A stretch of 64,000 nt of DNA from positions 3,038,001-3,102,000 of the forward strand of contig BSDZ01000008.1 of assembly GCA_030268105.1 (NCBI GenBank), given 5' to 3'. Below are positions 50,993-61,325 of the stretch, in pieces (position 1 is the stretch's first letter; every line of letters starts with the position of its first letter). The stretch comes from Volvox africanus (lineage: Eukaryota > Chlorophyta > Chlorophyceae > Chlamydomonadales > Volvocaceae). Both the position numbers and the translations under genes were made by a program. Below the pieces are notes generated by a model, which saw only the letters and a list, made by a program, of their open reading frames with translations, searched no databases and was not told the origin of the DNA.

Positions 50993-51289
50993 AGTCTTCC
51001 AAAATTTAAAAATGTAAAAGGAAAATCTTTTCAAACCTTAAAACAAAAGGATAAAATTAAAATAACTTACATGCAGGTAAAAAAATGAGTAAAAAATCAC
51101 ACCCGTATTCTTACAAGTTCTATTTTTTGGGGCTTTACTTTCGGCTATAATGTCAACTGCCTCCGGTACAGGGTTTTAGGTAAACAATTTTATAACTTTA
51201 TTTAATTATGACAAACATATGAGTACATTAAAGTTCTTCAACCTTTCCGGTAATAATTTTCACGATGAAGGGATAATAGCTATTACTTC

Positions 51290-51434
51290 CCTGATTTTCC
51301 TCCCCCGTACTTGAAAACGGTTCTGCAAACCGTCTATGTTTTGAATAACCAAGATCATGTTCAAGCTCGCTGGCTAATACCCTCTCAACTATTTGCTTCT
51401 TCAGCTGCTGAAACAAACCGTCTTTTCCAAACAA
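51290..51434 (-). pseudogene. IS256-family transposase N-terminal fragment
   Basis: Minus-strand reading gives ELFGKDGLFQQLKKQIVERV, then LASELEHDLGYSKHRR, the standard IS256 transposase N-terminus (GKDGL...LxxALExELxxHLGYxKH). It is joined in frame, without its own start, to an FtsY fragment at 51434. Confidence 0.85.
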
Positions 51435-51548
51435 TTCATCAGCAATTGCCACTTTCGTTCCTTCTCGGGTATAAAATGAAGCCAACTTACCTATAGAAGT
51501 ACTTTTACCATTACCATTGACACCGCATACTAAAATAATTTTTAGGCC
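51434..51548 (-). pseudogene. ftsY: FtsY (signal-recognition-particle receptor) fragment
   Basis: Minus-strand reading gives LKIILVCGVNGNGKSTSIGK, then LASFYTREGTKVAIA: the P-loop of the FtsY SRP GTPase (GVNGxGK[ST]T) with its following helix. The frame then enters IS256 transposase sequence directly, showing an insertion or recombination junction inside ftsY. Confidence 0.85.
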
Positions 51549-51594
51549 GCTATTTAGTTGAAACTACCGAGCAAAATTGAGTCAATCATAAACT

Positions 51595-51672
51595 TTGTGT
51601 AAGTTCTATTTTTTATTTTCCAATAAACCATATTTAAAATCCCCGCAAAGTATTTCAAATTGATTTAGCGCT
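51595..51672 (-). pseudogene. IS256-family transposase C-terminus plus element end
   Basis: Minus-strand reading gives LALNQFEILCGDFKYGLLEN, then KK and a stop, followed by the terminal-repeat sequence aacttacacaaa. This looks like one genuine end of the parental insertion sequence. The ALNQF motif is the usual C-terminal signature of the family. Confidence 0.75.
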
Positions 51673-51675
51673 AGA

Positions 51676-51731
51676 AATGCCGCAAAAAAATGGACCATGC
51701 CCCTGAAAGACTGGCCGTTAGCGCTAAATCC
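51676..51731 (+). pseudogene. IS256-family transposase C-terminal piece, opposite orientation
   Basis: Plus-strand reading gives AKKWTMPLKDWPLALN, the same C-terminal signature as the minus-strand piece ending at 51672. The two meet at copies of a tagcgcta palindrome, so the inverted join may have formed at that short palindrome. Confidence 0.7.
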
Positions 51732-51812
51732 TGAACATCGCCAGCTGCAAACACCCCTTCAACACTAGTTTTTGTAGAATCTGGCGCCGTACCAAAATCG
51801 GGAATAAGTGGT
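51724..51812 (-). pseudogene. trxB: Thioredoxin reductase fragment
   Basis: Minus-strand reading gives FGTAPDSTKTSVEGVFAAGD, then VQDLALTA, the C-terminal NAD(P)/FAD-binding signature (T...GVFAAGDVQD) of bacterial TrxB. Only about 30 codons remain. Confidence 0.75.
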
Positions 51813-51879
51813 CTACAGAATATACAGATTATTTTACTTATTAAGTTAAAGGTTTTTAGCTACCAAATCAAGATTAATC

Positions 51880-52014
51880 CGCAGGAAAGGCAAAAAACGG
51901 CACAATTCCTGACCAATTTCTTTGCCAGATGTCAGAAATAACAGGATATTTATTATCCCATTTTGCTCCAAATTGTTTTAACTCAAAATGAGCCATTTCT
52001 TCGGTAGCAGCGGT
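51880..52014 (-). pseudogene. IS256-family transposase fragment, least damaged copy of this segment
   Basis: Minus-strand reading gives TAATEEMAHFELKQFGAKWD, then NKYPVISDIWQRNWSGIVPF and FAFPAD, a continuous segment that is broken up in the copies at 48504-48712 and 49360-49414. Upstream on the minus strand it is joined to a different AT-rich bacterial frame (52015-52250). Confidence 0.85.
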
Positions 52015-52250
52015 ACCAAAAGATTTCTAAAAACATAAAAGCAATAATTAGTACAATAGAGTCGGATAATTTAATCAGGCTTAATAAATTAACTTTATCC
52101 ATGGCGTCTTGAATATTTTTAATTTTTGCGCCGGCAATATCTTTTTTAAGTTCATTGTGGCCGGTGCAAAAATTATAGCAGGTACCGCAGAGTCTATGGG
52201 TATTTAAGTAATAAAAAGTTAAGTGATATAATTTAAGGATTGAGAATAAA
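52015..52250 (-). pseudogene. Unidentified bacterial membrane-protein fragment
   Basis: Minus-strand open frame with CGTCYNFCTGHNELKKDIAG, a charged helix and a hydrophobic segment (SIVLIIAFMFLEIF). It looks like bacterial coding sequence with one membrane helix and a Cys-rich patch. The family was not recognised. It runs to the right-hand edge of the insert. Confidence 0.45.
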
Positions 52251-52779
52251 ATCTTTGCCTGCCCGGCATGGAAGTCCATCTCCAAGGAGGAAAATCGAAG
52301 GGGGGAAGTTCGGCAATGCTTCGAGAAGCTCGTGCATGCTGGCAGCGGGGAAGAAACCTAAAGGGCCAGTACAATATGATTCCCCATGTAGCTCTGTCAT
52401 AACCTGTGATGGGCAGCTCGAAACCTGTGGACGGACGCAAGTACCTGCTCGGTCATCAAGAGCAGGACTACACGCGGCATACACACTTATTGCGCCTTCT
52501 GCTCGGGTGCGGCCTGAGTCAAGCGGCATCGTTAGGATGCGGGGACACCGGGGATGATCACCGGCGGGAGTTTGTGGGCTTGTGAAGTCAGGGTAGATAC
52601 CGGGTGGTGTGCGCAGTGTATACGCGGTTAGTTAGGAGCGTGTGTAGGTCCCTTGACAGTCGAATGGTACGTGGTTGGCTGAGCCGCCCATCCACACATC
52701 TGGATCTGCAGTCCGTGAGCCCTGCGAGAGCCTCGCACGTCAGCATGCATGCACATTTCCGCTGTTGCCACGCGTGCAG

Positions 52780-52923
52780 AAGGAACGGGAGCCCGCCAAG
52801 GCCGCGAGCGGCACCAAAACTAAGGCGGGGGGATTGAAGCGCAAGGCGGCGGCGATGCCTGCAAGAGCTAAAAAGCGCTCTGCCAAGAAGCGGGTTCCTG
52901 CGGCTAAGGAAAAGTGCTTATAG
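52780..52923 (+). CDS. Lysine/alanine-rich 3' exon (histone-H1-like tail)
   Basis: A good acceptor (ccacgcgtgcag at 52779) opens a frame of 47 codons ending in TAG. It is rich in Lys, Arg and Ala (KEREPAKAASGTKTKAGGLK ... KKRSAKKRVPAAKEKCL), like the basic tail of a linker histone or other nuclear DNA-binding protein. No upstream exon was found between here and the rickettsial block, so either the 5' part lies elsewhere or the gene was cut by the insertion. Confidence 0.35.
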   Translation, partial: KEREPAKAASGTKTKAGGLKRKAAAMPARAKKRSAKKRVPAAKEKCL

Positions 52924-53551
52924 AGGAGTCCCCCATGTCCCATACTATTTCGTGATCACGCCGCTTACAATGCGTTGCCATGTGATGCCGCTACAGAGGA
53001 TACGCGTGGGTGCGGTGTTGGTCAGCAGCATGGCGTATCTACAAGGGAGTCTGGTATTACTCATATTCAGTGTGAGCGATGACCTGATCTGTCACGACAC
53101 TAGCCTACGCTATGTATGTAGGCTTTACATTAGGCAGGGCACGGAACCGCACCATAAGCCAGTTTACCGCTTCACCCGGGGCGGTTGAATGTAGAGACAA
53201 GTGTGAAGCTCTCTTCTTAGGACGTGTGAGCATCCAGTCGTATCCCTCGCTATAGTGCGCACCACCACCAGCGCCTCGGACATGCCCCCATCCGGTGACC
53301 TGTGGGCTTGCACCAGAGCCCTCTAGGCCTTCCATGACCGCCACGGTAGGCAATTGGGATTAGCTTCGTAAAAGCTGAGCAGCGCGGCTACCTATGGAGT
53401 GAGCAGCCAGACGCTGTCCGGCCCTGAATGGACACAAGCAAATTTTGGCGGACAATGACTCCATCAAGACCGTCATGAACCCGTTAGGCAATGGCCCCGT
53501 CTTCGCCCGCTCCTTCAAGGATCTAGGCTGCTACCATGGTGAAATGAGCCC
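52924..53551. other. No supported gene
   Basis: Host-like composition. Short frames only. The last 150 bases may belong to the degraded retroelement that becomes recognisable at 53552, but no conserved motif was found in them. Confidence 0.4.
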
Positions 53552-54120
53552 TGCCATGAGCAATCCATGAGCAGTCCACAACCGCCCCATCTGGCACCCA
53601 CACACAGCGAAGGTCTTACTTCCACTTGGAGCTCAAAATCCACTAACGAGAAATGCGCGGAACTTCATGACGGTGTAGTCATTGTGCCATTCAGTAGCAC
53701 CAAATACACCATGAACGTCACCATGCCTGCCAAAGAGGATGCAGATGGGCAGTGGACAGATTGGCGGTACTGCTGTGATGCGCGGCCCCTCAACACTTGC
53801 CACCAAGCCCATCCCGTATGCACCACCAACTCCCAAGCAGCTGTTCCCGTGCATCGGCGACACCAAGTGGCTCAGCACGATGGGACTGCCCGACCGCCTT
53901 CAACCAGATCCCTCGGGCAGACGCGGACCAGGAGAAGACGTCATTTTTCTGGTGGAGTGGTAAGCCGTGGAAGTACACCTGCAACCTGTACGGCCTCCGC
54001 AATGCCACGGGTCAGTTCCAGATGATAATTGACCATGAGATGCGGCTCTGCAACTTGGATCCGGTGGCGCCATGGCCTCCATTGACGACATTCTGGTCTT
54101 CTCGAACTGCATCTCACTGA
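53552..54120 (+). mobile_element. Decayed Ty3/gypsy-type reverse-transcriptase remnant
   Basis: Successive frames give conserved RT pieces in the correct order: YTMNVTMPAKEDADGQWTDW with YCCDARPLNT, then EQLFP-like and DTKWLSTM, AFNQIPRADADQEKTSFFWW, KYTCNLYGLRNATGQFQMII, and IDDILVFSN in place of YxDDILVFS. The pieces lie in different frames, with stops and frameshifts between them, so the copy is dead. No LTRs, protease, RNase H or integrase were recognised nearby. Confidence 0.8.
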
Positions 54121-55678
54121 GCAGCATCTCACTCTTCCTTCTCACACGTTCATGCATGTGTCGACCAGTCTCTCAACGTCCATGTTCTTGCACCGCACAG
54201 AAAATGTGATTGCGTTATGTTTGCGTAAACACACTGACGGCACTGCATTGAGATTCCTGGGCCACACTGCACTGCACTGCACGGCAATCAGTTCACTGCA
54301 ATATAATCACGTGGATGGACGTTAAGCGCTCTTTCCACACACTGAGCGACAGACAGACATGGAGCGTGGCAGCGGCAGGCAGTAGAAAAAATGATAATTA
54401 CTATGATGAAAGGAGGAAATCTATATTTCTGTAGAGATAACACCGAAAATCAAGAAGATGAAGCCACAGATACACACCCCCACCAAACCACCTCAGCTGC
54501 TTACTCTCAATAAAACTTAAAGCTTCAACAGCCTATTTGTGCTGTGGGGACATCCCGCCCTCCATCGCTTCGGCCTCCTCTACCTTCTTACAGGTCCTGT
54601 GAAGCCTCCACTACGGCTGCAGTAATAGCCTCAGACCGAAGAGACCCTTGCAGGTCTTTCAAATGCGCTGTGTCACCTACCCAGTGCAGCACACCATCAA
54701 TGCAGCACTTCTGGCGCGATCCATTCCCCGTTTGGCCCCTACCCCAAGCATATCCGGGGCGAGGGGAGCACAGACCTTGCCACAGTGGCAGCCGCATCCG
54801 TCATTTGTAAGTACTAGTAATGTCCGGTCCCTTGTTTTCCTCTAGAACCTTATTACCACTCCTTTCTCCGTCTCTTCAACACTTCTGCCAACGCTCATCT
54901 CTGCTGGCTAGCAGGGAGAGGAGTCATGCCACCAGGTTCCATTCTAGCTGTGGTATCGTACGACTCCAAAAATTTGTACGATTATTGCCCGTAGGGCGGT
55001 ATCACTCTCAATAGGTTGTAAACGCAGTACCCAGTGCCCAAAATGCAAGAGACCCGTGTCGCAACAAGCCCCTTCTAGCAATCACCACTAGCAACGTCCC
55101 TCAGCAGTACGGATTAGGAACGATCGACAATGTCACAACGCATAGCGAGACAGCCTGGAAGAAATCAAAATCAGGAAGGGTCGGAAAAAAAATAAAAGAG
55201 CGGAGTGTAACAAGCCCCGTGTCCCCAATCCCCTCGTGACGCTGCCTTACAGAGACGGAGTGGGAAAAGCGGTCCCTGGGCCCATCCTGCCCCATCCTGG
55301 GCCCCCTGCCGCCGGCCATCACATCAAGGTGATCTCACATCTGCGGTCTTGCGGCTGCGACGCCTGGTGAAGGGAAACGCGCCTGTCGGGTGGTGCAAGC
55401 ACCACCATCCGCTATCATACTACACCCGCTGACACACACACACACACACCAGGAAGGTAACACAAACAAGCCAATTCCGATTCCAATTCCGATTAAGATT
55501 AAAATTAAGATTAAGATTCCAAGTTATGTCATTACCCCATGATTCGAATTCCGATTCCCCTTCAACACGGGCAGCACACACTCACCAGGTCGTTGCGGGT
55601 GGTCAGAGGGTAGTAATCCTAATAATACGCACAGATTGCGGCCCATCCCCTCACTGGCCACTGAGCGGGTAGTGGCCC
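54121..55678. other. Intergenic stretch without a supported gene
   Basis: Between the retroelement remnant and the USP stop codon. It contains scattered simple repeats, including a (CA)n run at about 55433-55451 and degenerate gattaagatt/gattccaatt words at 55480-55560. No domain-bearing frame is seen. Confidence 0.5.
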
Positions 55679-58600
55679 TTAGCTGCCTCGCACACCTTGC
55701 TTGCCCTTCTCCGCCTCGGCTGGCTCCCCGCCGCTGCCAGTGCTCCAATCACCCTCGGCCTGGCGCTTCCGCTTGCGCCCTTCTTGAGCGGCCGCACCAC
55801 CGCGAGCCGAGGCACCGCACCCGAGGGCGCTGCTGCATGGGGGGGAAACAGAACTCGAGGCTCCATTGCGGGGTCCCGGAGCGGCTAAGAAGCTAGTGCT
55901 GCCGCCTGCACCGAAGGGGCAGCTCTGAGGTGCGCATGCACCGAGGCCCATTCCGCAGGAGTTCAGGGTGGTGCAAACGCAGCTGCCCCCACCGGGTCCC
56001 CACTCGGGGGCCGAGGAGGCGCTGACGCCCCCAGTGCAGGGGCCTGCGGGAGGGGCCGGCGAAACCGCTGGCTCTTCACTGCCTCTGGAGCACTTCCCGC
56101 CTCCTTCATGCCCCTTCTTCTCTACTTCCGTAGCGCCGAAATCACCACTACCACCATCAGTATCACCAATGCTGGACAGAGAGCGACCATGCCGAGAAAG
56201 CCGCCACCGGTTCTTCATCTGACGATGCTCCGAAGCCCCAACCTCAGGCTGCAGTTGCCGCTGCACACGTCCAAATACTGACACCGTAGCTGACTGCTGC
56301 AAAGCCGCCACCGCATCATCCTCTGTTGACGGGCTGACAGGCTCCCACAGTGGCTGTGTCGTAGGGCCACCATCGCGACAGTAGAAGAGCATGTAGGCTT
56401 GCTGGCGGAGGACGTCCTCTAATGTCACGAGGTATGTGGTCTCGTCGTTCTTCAGCCACCATTTCCCCTCGCCGTCACTCACGAAGCTGATGTAATGACC
56501 GCTCTGCTGCGTATTCCCCCGATGGACCAAGACACTGCGAAGGGTGTACGTGGAGCCGCCGTCCGTGCCGTTGGTGCTGCAGCCACCTTTCTGCCTGCCG
56601 CCACGTTCTGTGGTTGTCATATACGGCGACAAATCGAGAGTTGGCTCAAATGCTAGATGCTTGTCAATCTTGGTGATCACTGTGTCCCCCTCCTTCTGAC
56701 CCAGTTGCTCGTCCCACGACTTGTCCTGCGGGCCCCATTCAGATTGGCCTTCCGCCCCCTCCTCGTTGTTGTTCCTCGTTTTTGCAAATCGCTTCAGGTG
56801 CACCACCAAGACGTTTGGACCTTCCGTGAGCCGCATCTGTAAGTCGGCGTCGCGGAACGTGCCGCATCGCGAACATTTGTACCTACGGAAGATATAATGG
56901 TACGGAATAGGAGGGGAGGCCCATCTAGGTAATGGCACTGGTGGCGACTGGCGAGGGATGCATGTGTGTGTGTGTGTGTGTGTTTGGGTTCGTGCTCCTC
57001 CACAACATGCTTTCTTCCCGCTAAAAAACTATGTGTATTCGCAGCAAACTATCCCGGAGGGACTCCCGCCATGTGGAGTCGTGTCGTTCGCATATCCTGA
57101 CGTGCGGAAAGATTCCTAGGTTCTCCACCTGGTCCAAACCCTCTTTCAAGAACGCAACAAACACCGGCAGCTCACCTGTGAAGGGCTTCCCCGATATATC
57201 CGCGTTCGCACTCTGCCAACAAACCAAGCACCAGGGTCAACATCACCCTCGGGCTCTAGAATGGATCCGCATAGCCCCGCGCTCCACCCTCCCTGGGTCT
57301 CTTTCCCACAGCCTCCCGATCGCTGTCTTTAGTCCTTCCCTTTCCCCTTCCCTTCCCTGCCCATGCCCCCTTCCCCGCCCATGCCCCCTTCCCCGCCCAT
57401 GCCCCCTTCCCCGCCCATGCCCCCTTCCCCGCCCATGCCCCCTTCCCCGCCCATGCCCCCTTCCCCGCCCATGCCCCCTTCCCTGCCCATGCCCCCTTCC
57501 CTGCCCATGCCCCCGCCTCACTGGTTATCTCCTATCATCGCCTCCGCCATGGTGAACATCTCCAAGGCGCCCGCCACGCTGTCCACCTGGGCGCAGCCGC
57601 GGGGTAGACCAGGGTATGGAAGTGGATTCAGCGGCCCATGACAGGGAAGACGGGCGGGAGGTACGGCGCAGATCAACACAGCCCGCTGGATGCTCAGGGC
57701 CTTGCCTTGGACACCCGTAAGCGCAAACCCACCTGGCCACCTTGCCATAAGGCGCCCCTTCTTCCCCCTCTACGCCATCCTTGTTTACCGCTCTTCTTCC
57801 ACCACGAGGCGTACCATTCCTGGACTTTCACCGGCTGAAGTGAAGCCCACCACTGAGAACTGCCTTAGCGCACTGTTACGACCAGAACTGACCGGAACAT
57901 ATGACTGGAACCCGCAGATTACAACCCCTAACCGCGGTCCCCATCTGCACTTCTGCAGTACACGGGTGCTGTACACGCATGTGCGACCTCCTAATACACA
58001 AGCCCGCACGCACTCACCTGCTCAATCCCCAGACTCAGTTGGGTGTACTGCTCCGATGCCTGGCCGCCCACGTACCGACACTCGCGGCAAGCGACCTGGC
58101 TCCCGCATCTGAAGCCGAACACCTCTTGGATGAAGTTGCTGCGGGTCTGCGAAAGGTACGGCAATGAGACGAGCCAGGTGGAGCAGGGGATGGACAGGGG
58201 CGGCAAGGACAGCCTCTACGGCCCCCGGGCCCTGTGCGTGCATAGGGCCCAAGGCAGCGATTGGCGCACTCACCAACGAGGTCTAGGTGCCCCTGACTCT
58301 CATTCATCTGAGCAAACACTCTTCTTCCTCGCAGATCAGTTCTTAAAATACGCATACACACACACACACATACACACGTGCACACTCTTTCGACAGCACG
58401 GCGCTGGGTGACCTAATGGAGATCGTTTCATTACGTAGTTCGGCCCATAGTATGGCGACCCACGCTCGGGCCGGGGAACATCGCCCCATTGACGTATACC
58501 CAATAGAGCACATTTGTTTCGTCATCATTCGCGAAAACAAGGTGCCATGAAGGTCAGCAACTGCTTTGCCGCACATGCCGCATGGGCTCCGAAACCCATC

Positions 58601-59150
58601 CGCCCACCCGCCCGCTCACCCCAACCCCACCACACCGCTGGTTTCTTCTCAACCGCCGCCGCCACTGCCGCTGTCTGAAAGTTTGTCGCTGCGGCCACCA
58701 CCTTCTTAACTGCCGCTTTCAGATTTGTCACCGCCGCCCCAACGACGTCCTTCAGGTCCGCCGCTGCCGCTGCCACCGCTGCCACCGCCTCCTCCGGCTC
58801 CTTCAAATCTGCCACCGCCGCCATCATCAGCGTCACCGCCTTCCCTGGGTGTGTCTCCGAGTCCTGCTCCAACTTGTCCTGGATGAAGGTCAGCGCCTCA
58901 CTGGGATCATGCTGCTGGCCACCTGGGAACGTCTCGGACAGAATCTTCGCGATTTCCCGCGGGACGATCATCTGGCCATCATGCGCCTCCAGGAGCGCCA
59001 CCATCAGACGCTTCATGGCGCACATGCAGCACGGCGCCGGGCACGCGGGAGTGACGGGCATAAGGAAGCTCCAGAACACGCCGTTTCTGGTGTCTGTCTC
59101 CCTCCTCAAGATGGTGTTTCCCGTGCAGTTGGATGAGTGGGGTAGACCCA
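55679..59150 (-). CDS. Ubiquitin carboxyl-terminal hydrolase, USP family (5' end unresolved)
   Basis: Deubiquitinating cysteine protease. The first exon carries a divergent Cys box (GLPHSSNCTGNTILR, putative nucleophile codon 59127-59125) and the Q/D box GGQQHDPSEALTFIQDKLEQ. An alanine-rich DLK-repeat insertion follows. Exon 58146-58018 gives FGFRCGSQVACRECRYVG; exon 57586-57522 and exon 56882-55679 join to make MIGDNQYKCSRC, so the zinc-binding CxxC pairs of USP fingers are present. The last exon also holds LVVHLKRF, QQSGHYISFV (catalytic His), KWWLKNDETT (Asn/Asp) and QAYMLFYCRD. About 220 low-complexity residues end the protein. Exon 2-3-4 junctions keep phase. The donor of exon 1 (about 58650) is uncertain and the start codon was not fixed; the frame is open to 59664. 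The Cys box lacks the usual GNTC order. Confidence 0.85.
56961..56983. repeat. (TG)n microsatellite
   Basis: Pure TG run within the last intron of the USP gene (56883-57521), just upstream of the final exon in the transcribed direction. Confidence 0.85.
57363..57506. repeat. 18-bp minisatellite, eight copies
   Basis: Tandem units atgcccccttccccgccc; the last two units carry a C-to-T change. The array sits in a USP intron a few bases from the donor of exon 57586-57522. Because 18 is a multiple of three, both strands show artificial open frames, which are not genes. Confidence 0.95.
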
Positions 59151-61325
59151 GGCAGCGGGTCGCGAACTGGGGGCAGTGGGCTAAGCACTGTCGGGAAGGG
59201 TACAGGCCGAGCCGGGCCAGGGCGGCAGGGCGCAATAGGGGTTTGGGGTGTGGGGATAGGAGCTCAGCAGCAGTGAGGGCGAGGACAGGAGATTCTGCAA
59301 TCCGTTTCCAAGGAGTCCAGGCAGTGTGAGTTATTTTGTGGCTGGGGAGCGAGGGGTGGAACCGCATCTCTATACTTTCTAAGCAAGAACTCGATGGTGT
59401 TGCCATAAGAATCAACTGCTCTATATAAACTTTCCGTTTATGTTGGTATGGGTTTTTGATATAGGTTTTGATATAGGTGCAGGGACGGAGTGGCGGAGGG
59501 AGGGAGGGTTGGGAAGCGCTAGATGGGAGAGCAGTAGTACATCGGCTTGAAGGGATCACGCGGGTCAGTCGGACGGTAGGTTGTCGCATAATCCGGCCGT
59601 AAGCCACCGGGAGGGCTACTGAGTCAGAAGAGATACGAACGGATGGCCCGGTCGCCCCACTCAAATCAAAGAATTGTCACTAACCTGTAATAGAGCATTA
59701 AGGTAGCATGTGTTGTTTAGGTTGCAGAGGCCCACACCGCGGCTTATTCCGTGGCCATCACGCAGCGGCGGGTTGCTCGGCCTATGCTTCTGATCCTGCA
59801 CACAAGAGACACCGAGGATGCGTATTTTTATCTAGGTTATAGCTTGAAAACAACGCAAGAATTGGTTGGTTTGCCGCGTGTTCGCCCAGCCGCAAGCCGG
59901 ACAAAAAGTGTCCCAAACGATGGCGTTCGAGTATTAGTAAGAACCTAGCATCAGGGCAGATTGTTAAGCAAGCTTCAGCGGCAACTTACCGGTAACCTAG
60001 CTGCGGCGTCCGGAAGTTTCCCGGTCCCAAGCAGGCTCCTGACCACGGTCACAGCCATGCACCAAACCAGGGAAAGCTGGCCACCGGCCATTTTAACTAC
60101 AGACTACAGGAATGACGCAAGGGAACGGCATACACCAGTAAACGTCGTAGGGTACTGTTATCCTTATCAGGTAGATAACACATGTATAATTGGCTTCTAA
60201 GAACGGATGCAATAAAATAGTATTTACATGGATTTTAGGTGCGCAAACAATAAATACAAGGGTGCCTGTAGGAAAGCTTCAAATCCTAGGGTCCAACCAG
60301 CTCGGGGTCCAACGGCACACTTTACTAGACACGACAAAACATGCAAGCTTCCCCATGATGTGGGTCTCAGCAAGGATGTCACGGAAAATACTATACATCA
60401 TAAGGCAAACCCCATCGCTCAAAACCAGATGACCCTTCGAACGAGCGGACGAAGCACGAGACGCGGACGACGACAGATCCTGACAGATGTGGCGCCACAT
60501 GGCTGGTCACATACCGACGACCAACAACGACAAGTCCGTAAAGGAAACCACCAGTGGACACAAAGGAAGGAAAATAGTAACCGTTATTAGTATTGCAGAA
60601 ACAAATGCCAAGCGAGGAATCCTTCAGGTCCTTTGCAACCTTTTCTACTTTGTAAATTACAAGGTGAAGGGGTCGCCGCATGTCCTACAACATGCACATA
60701 CGGGCATCGAATTCAAATGACGTACAGCATTACTCCAACCTTCATGTGATTGGCGAAACGGAGGGTACAAACCTACGCATCAAGATGCGCCTTCGCCTTC
60801 ACACGGCGTCAGGGATCCTGTACGGCATTTCGTAAACAAAATTTGCGTAACTGCATTATGATGCGTTATCCGCAATCTTAGCGGATAAGTATCCCGCGAC
60901 GTACATTGACTTTAGTCCCGATGGATTTACGACCCGTGGGACGGTCACACCATCAGCACTAAATTGCCCAAGTGCCCACCGCCGCAGCTGAAATACTGCT
61001 ATTGAGAATACTATAATAATGCTCTCCAGGCCACACGAATGCAGATGCCGCATACGTGTCCCGTACTGCATCCGTTGGAAAACAAAGTTCAAGAAGTCAC
61101 ATGACGTTTATCGCAATCTGGAAATCTTCCAACGTAAACACCATGTAATACCTCCTGCCTTCTTTCCAAACACGAAAAGCTTTAAGCAGCAGCAAGAGGA
61201 TGATTTCACCTCCTGTCCACTGCTGCATTCCGAGACGCGCGGCGGTCGCCTGGGTACCTTCTGCGCCTTCCTCGGCCTTCCGCCGCATCGGTACCACGCC
61301 ACTCCGCATTGTTCCGACCCGTCAG
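59151..61325. other. 5' flank of the USP gene and intergenic region
   Basis: The USP start and promoter must lie in the left part (up to about 59670). From there to 61325 only short frames are present and none has a recognisable motif or consistent splice structure. Confidence 0.45.

Larger units (their letters stand above)
48425..52250. other. Insertion of rearranged Rickettsiales DNA (mosaic block)
   Basis: Composition switches abruptly to AT-rich at about 48425 and back to host-like at about 52250. Within the block, short segments on both strands match conserved bacterial protein motifs typical of Rickettsiales: SpoT/RelA, NuoN, ATP synthase alpha, FtsY and thioredoxin reductase. They alternate with repeated pieces of one IS256-family transposase. 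No gene is complete and neighbouring pieces are not adjacent in any bacterial operon, so the block is a decayed mosaic, not a captured operon. There are no introns, in contrast to the flanks. It is best read as nuclear DNA of endosymbiont origin. A misassembled chimera with endosymbiont reads is the main alternative. Confidence 0.85.

Noticed and set aside
48425..52250. Interpretation as a functional bacterial operon or defence system
   Set aside because: All genes are short fragments in mixed orientation with stops and frameshifts. Nothing could be expressed as an intact product.
48425..52250. Interpretation as organellar (mitochondrial or plastid) DNA
   Set aside because: spoT, ftsY with bacterial context, and IS256 transposase are not organelle genes. 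nuoN and atpA alone would have been ambiguous.
57021..57227. 68-codon minus-strand ORF within the last USP intron, coding-like in composition
   Set aside because: The flanking USP exons join in phase to give the expected DNQYKCSRC motif without it. No known domain; at most an alternative exon.
57243..57521. Gly/His/Arg-repeat ORF and its Pro-Met antisense partner
   Set aside because: Both are readings of the 18-bp intronic minisatellite, which keeps every frame open.
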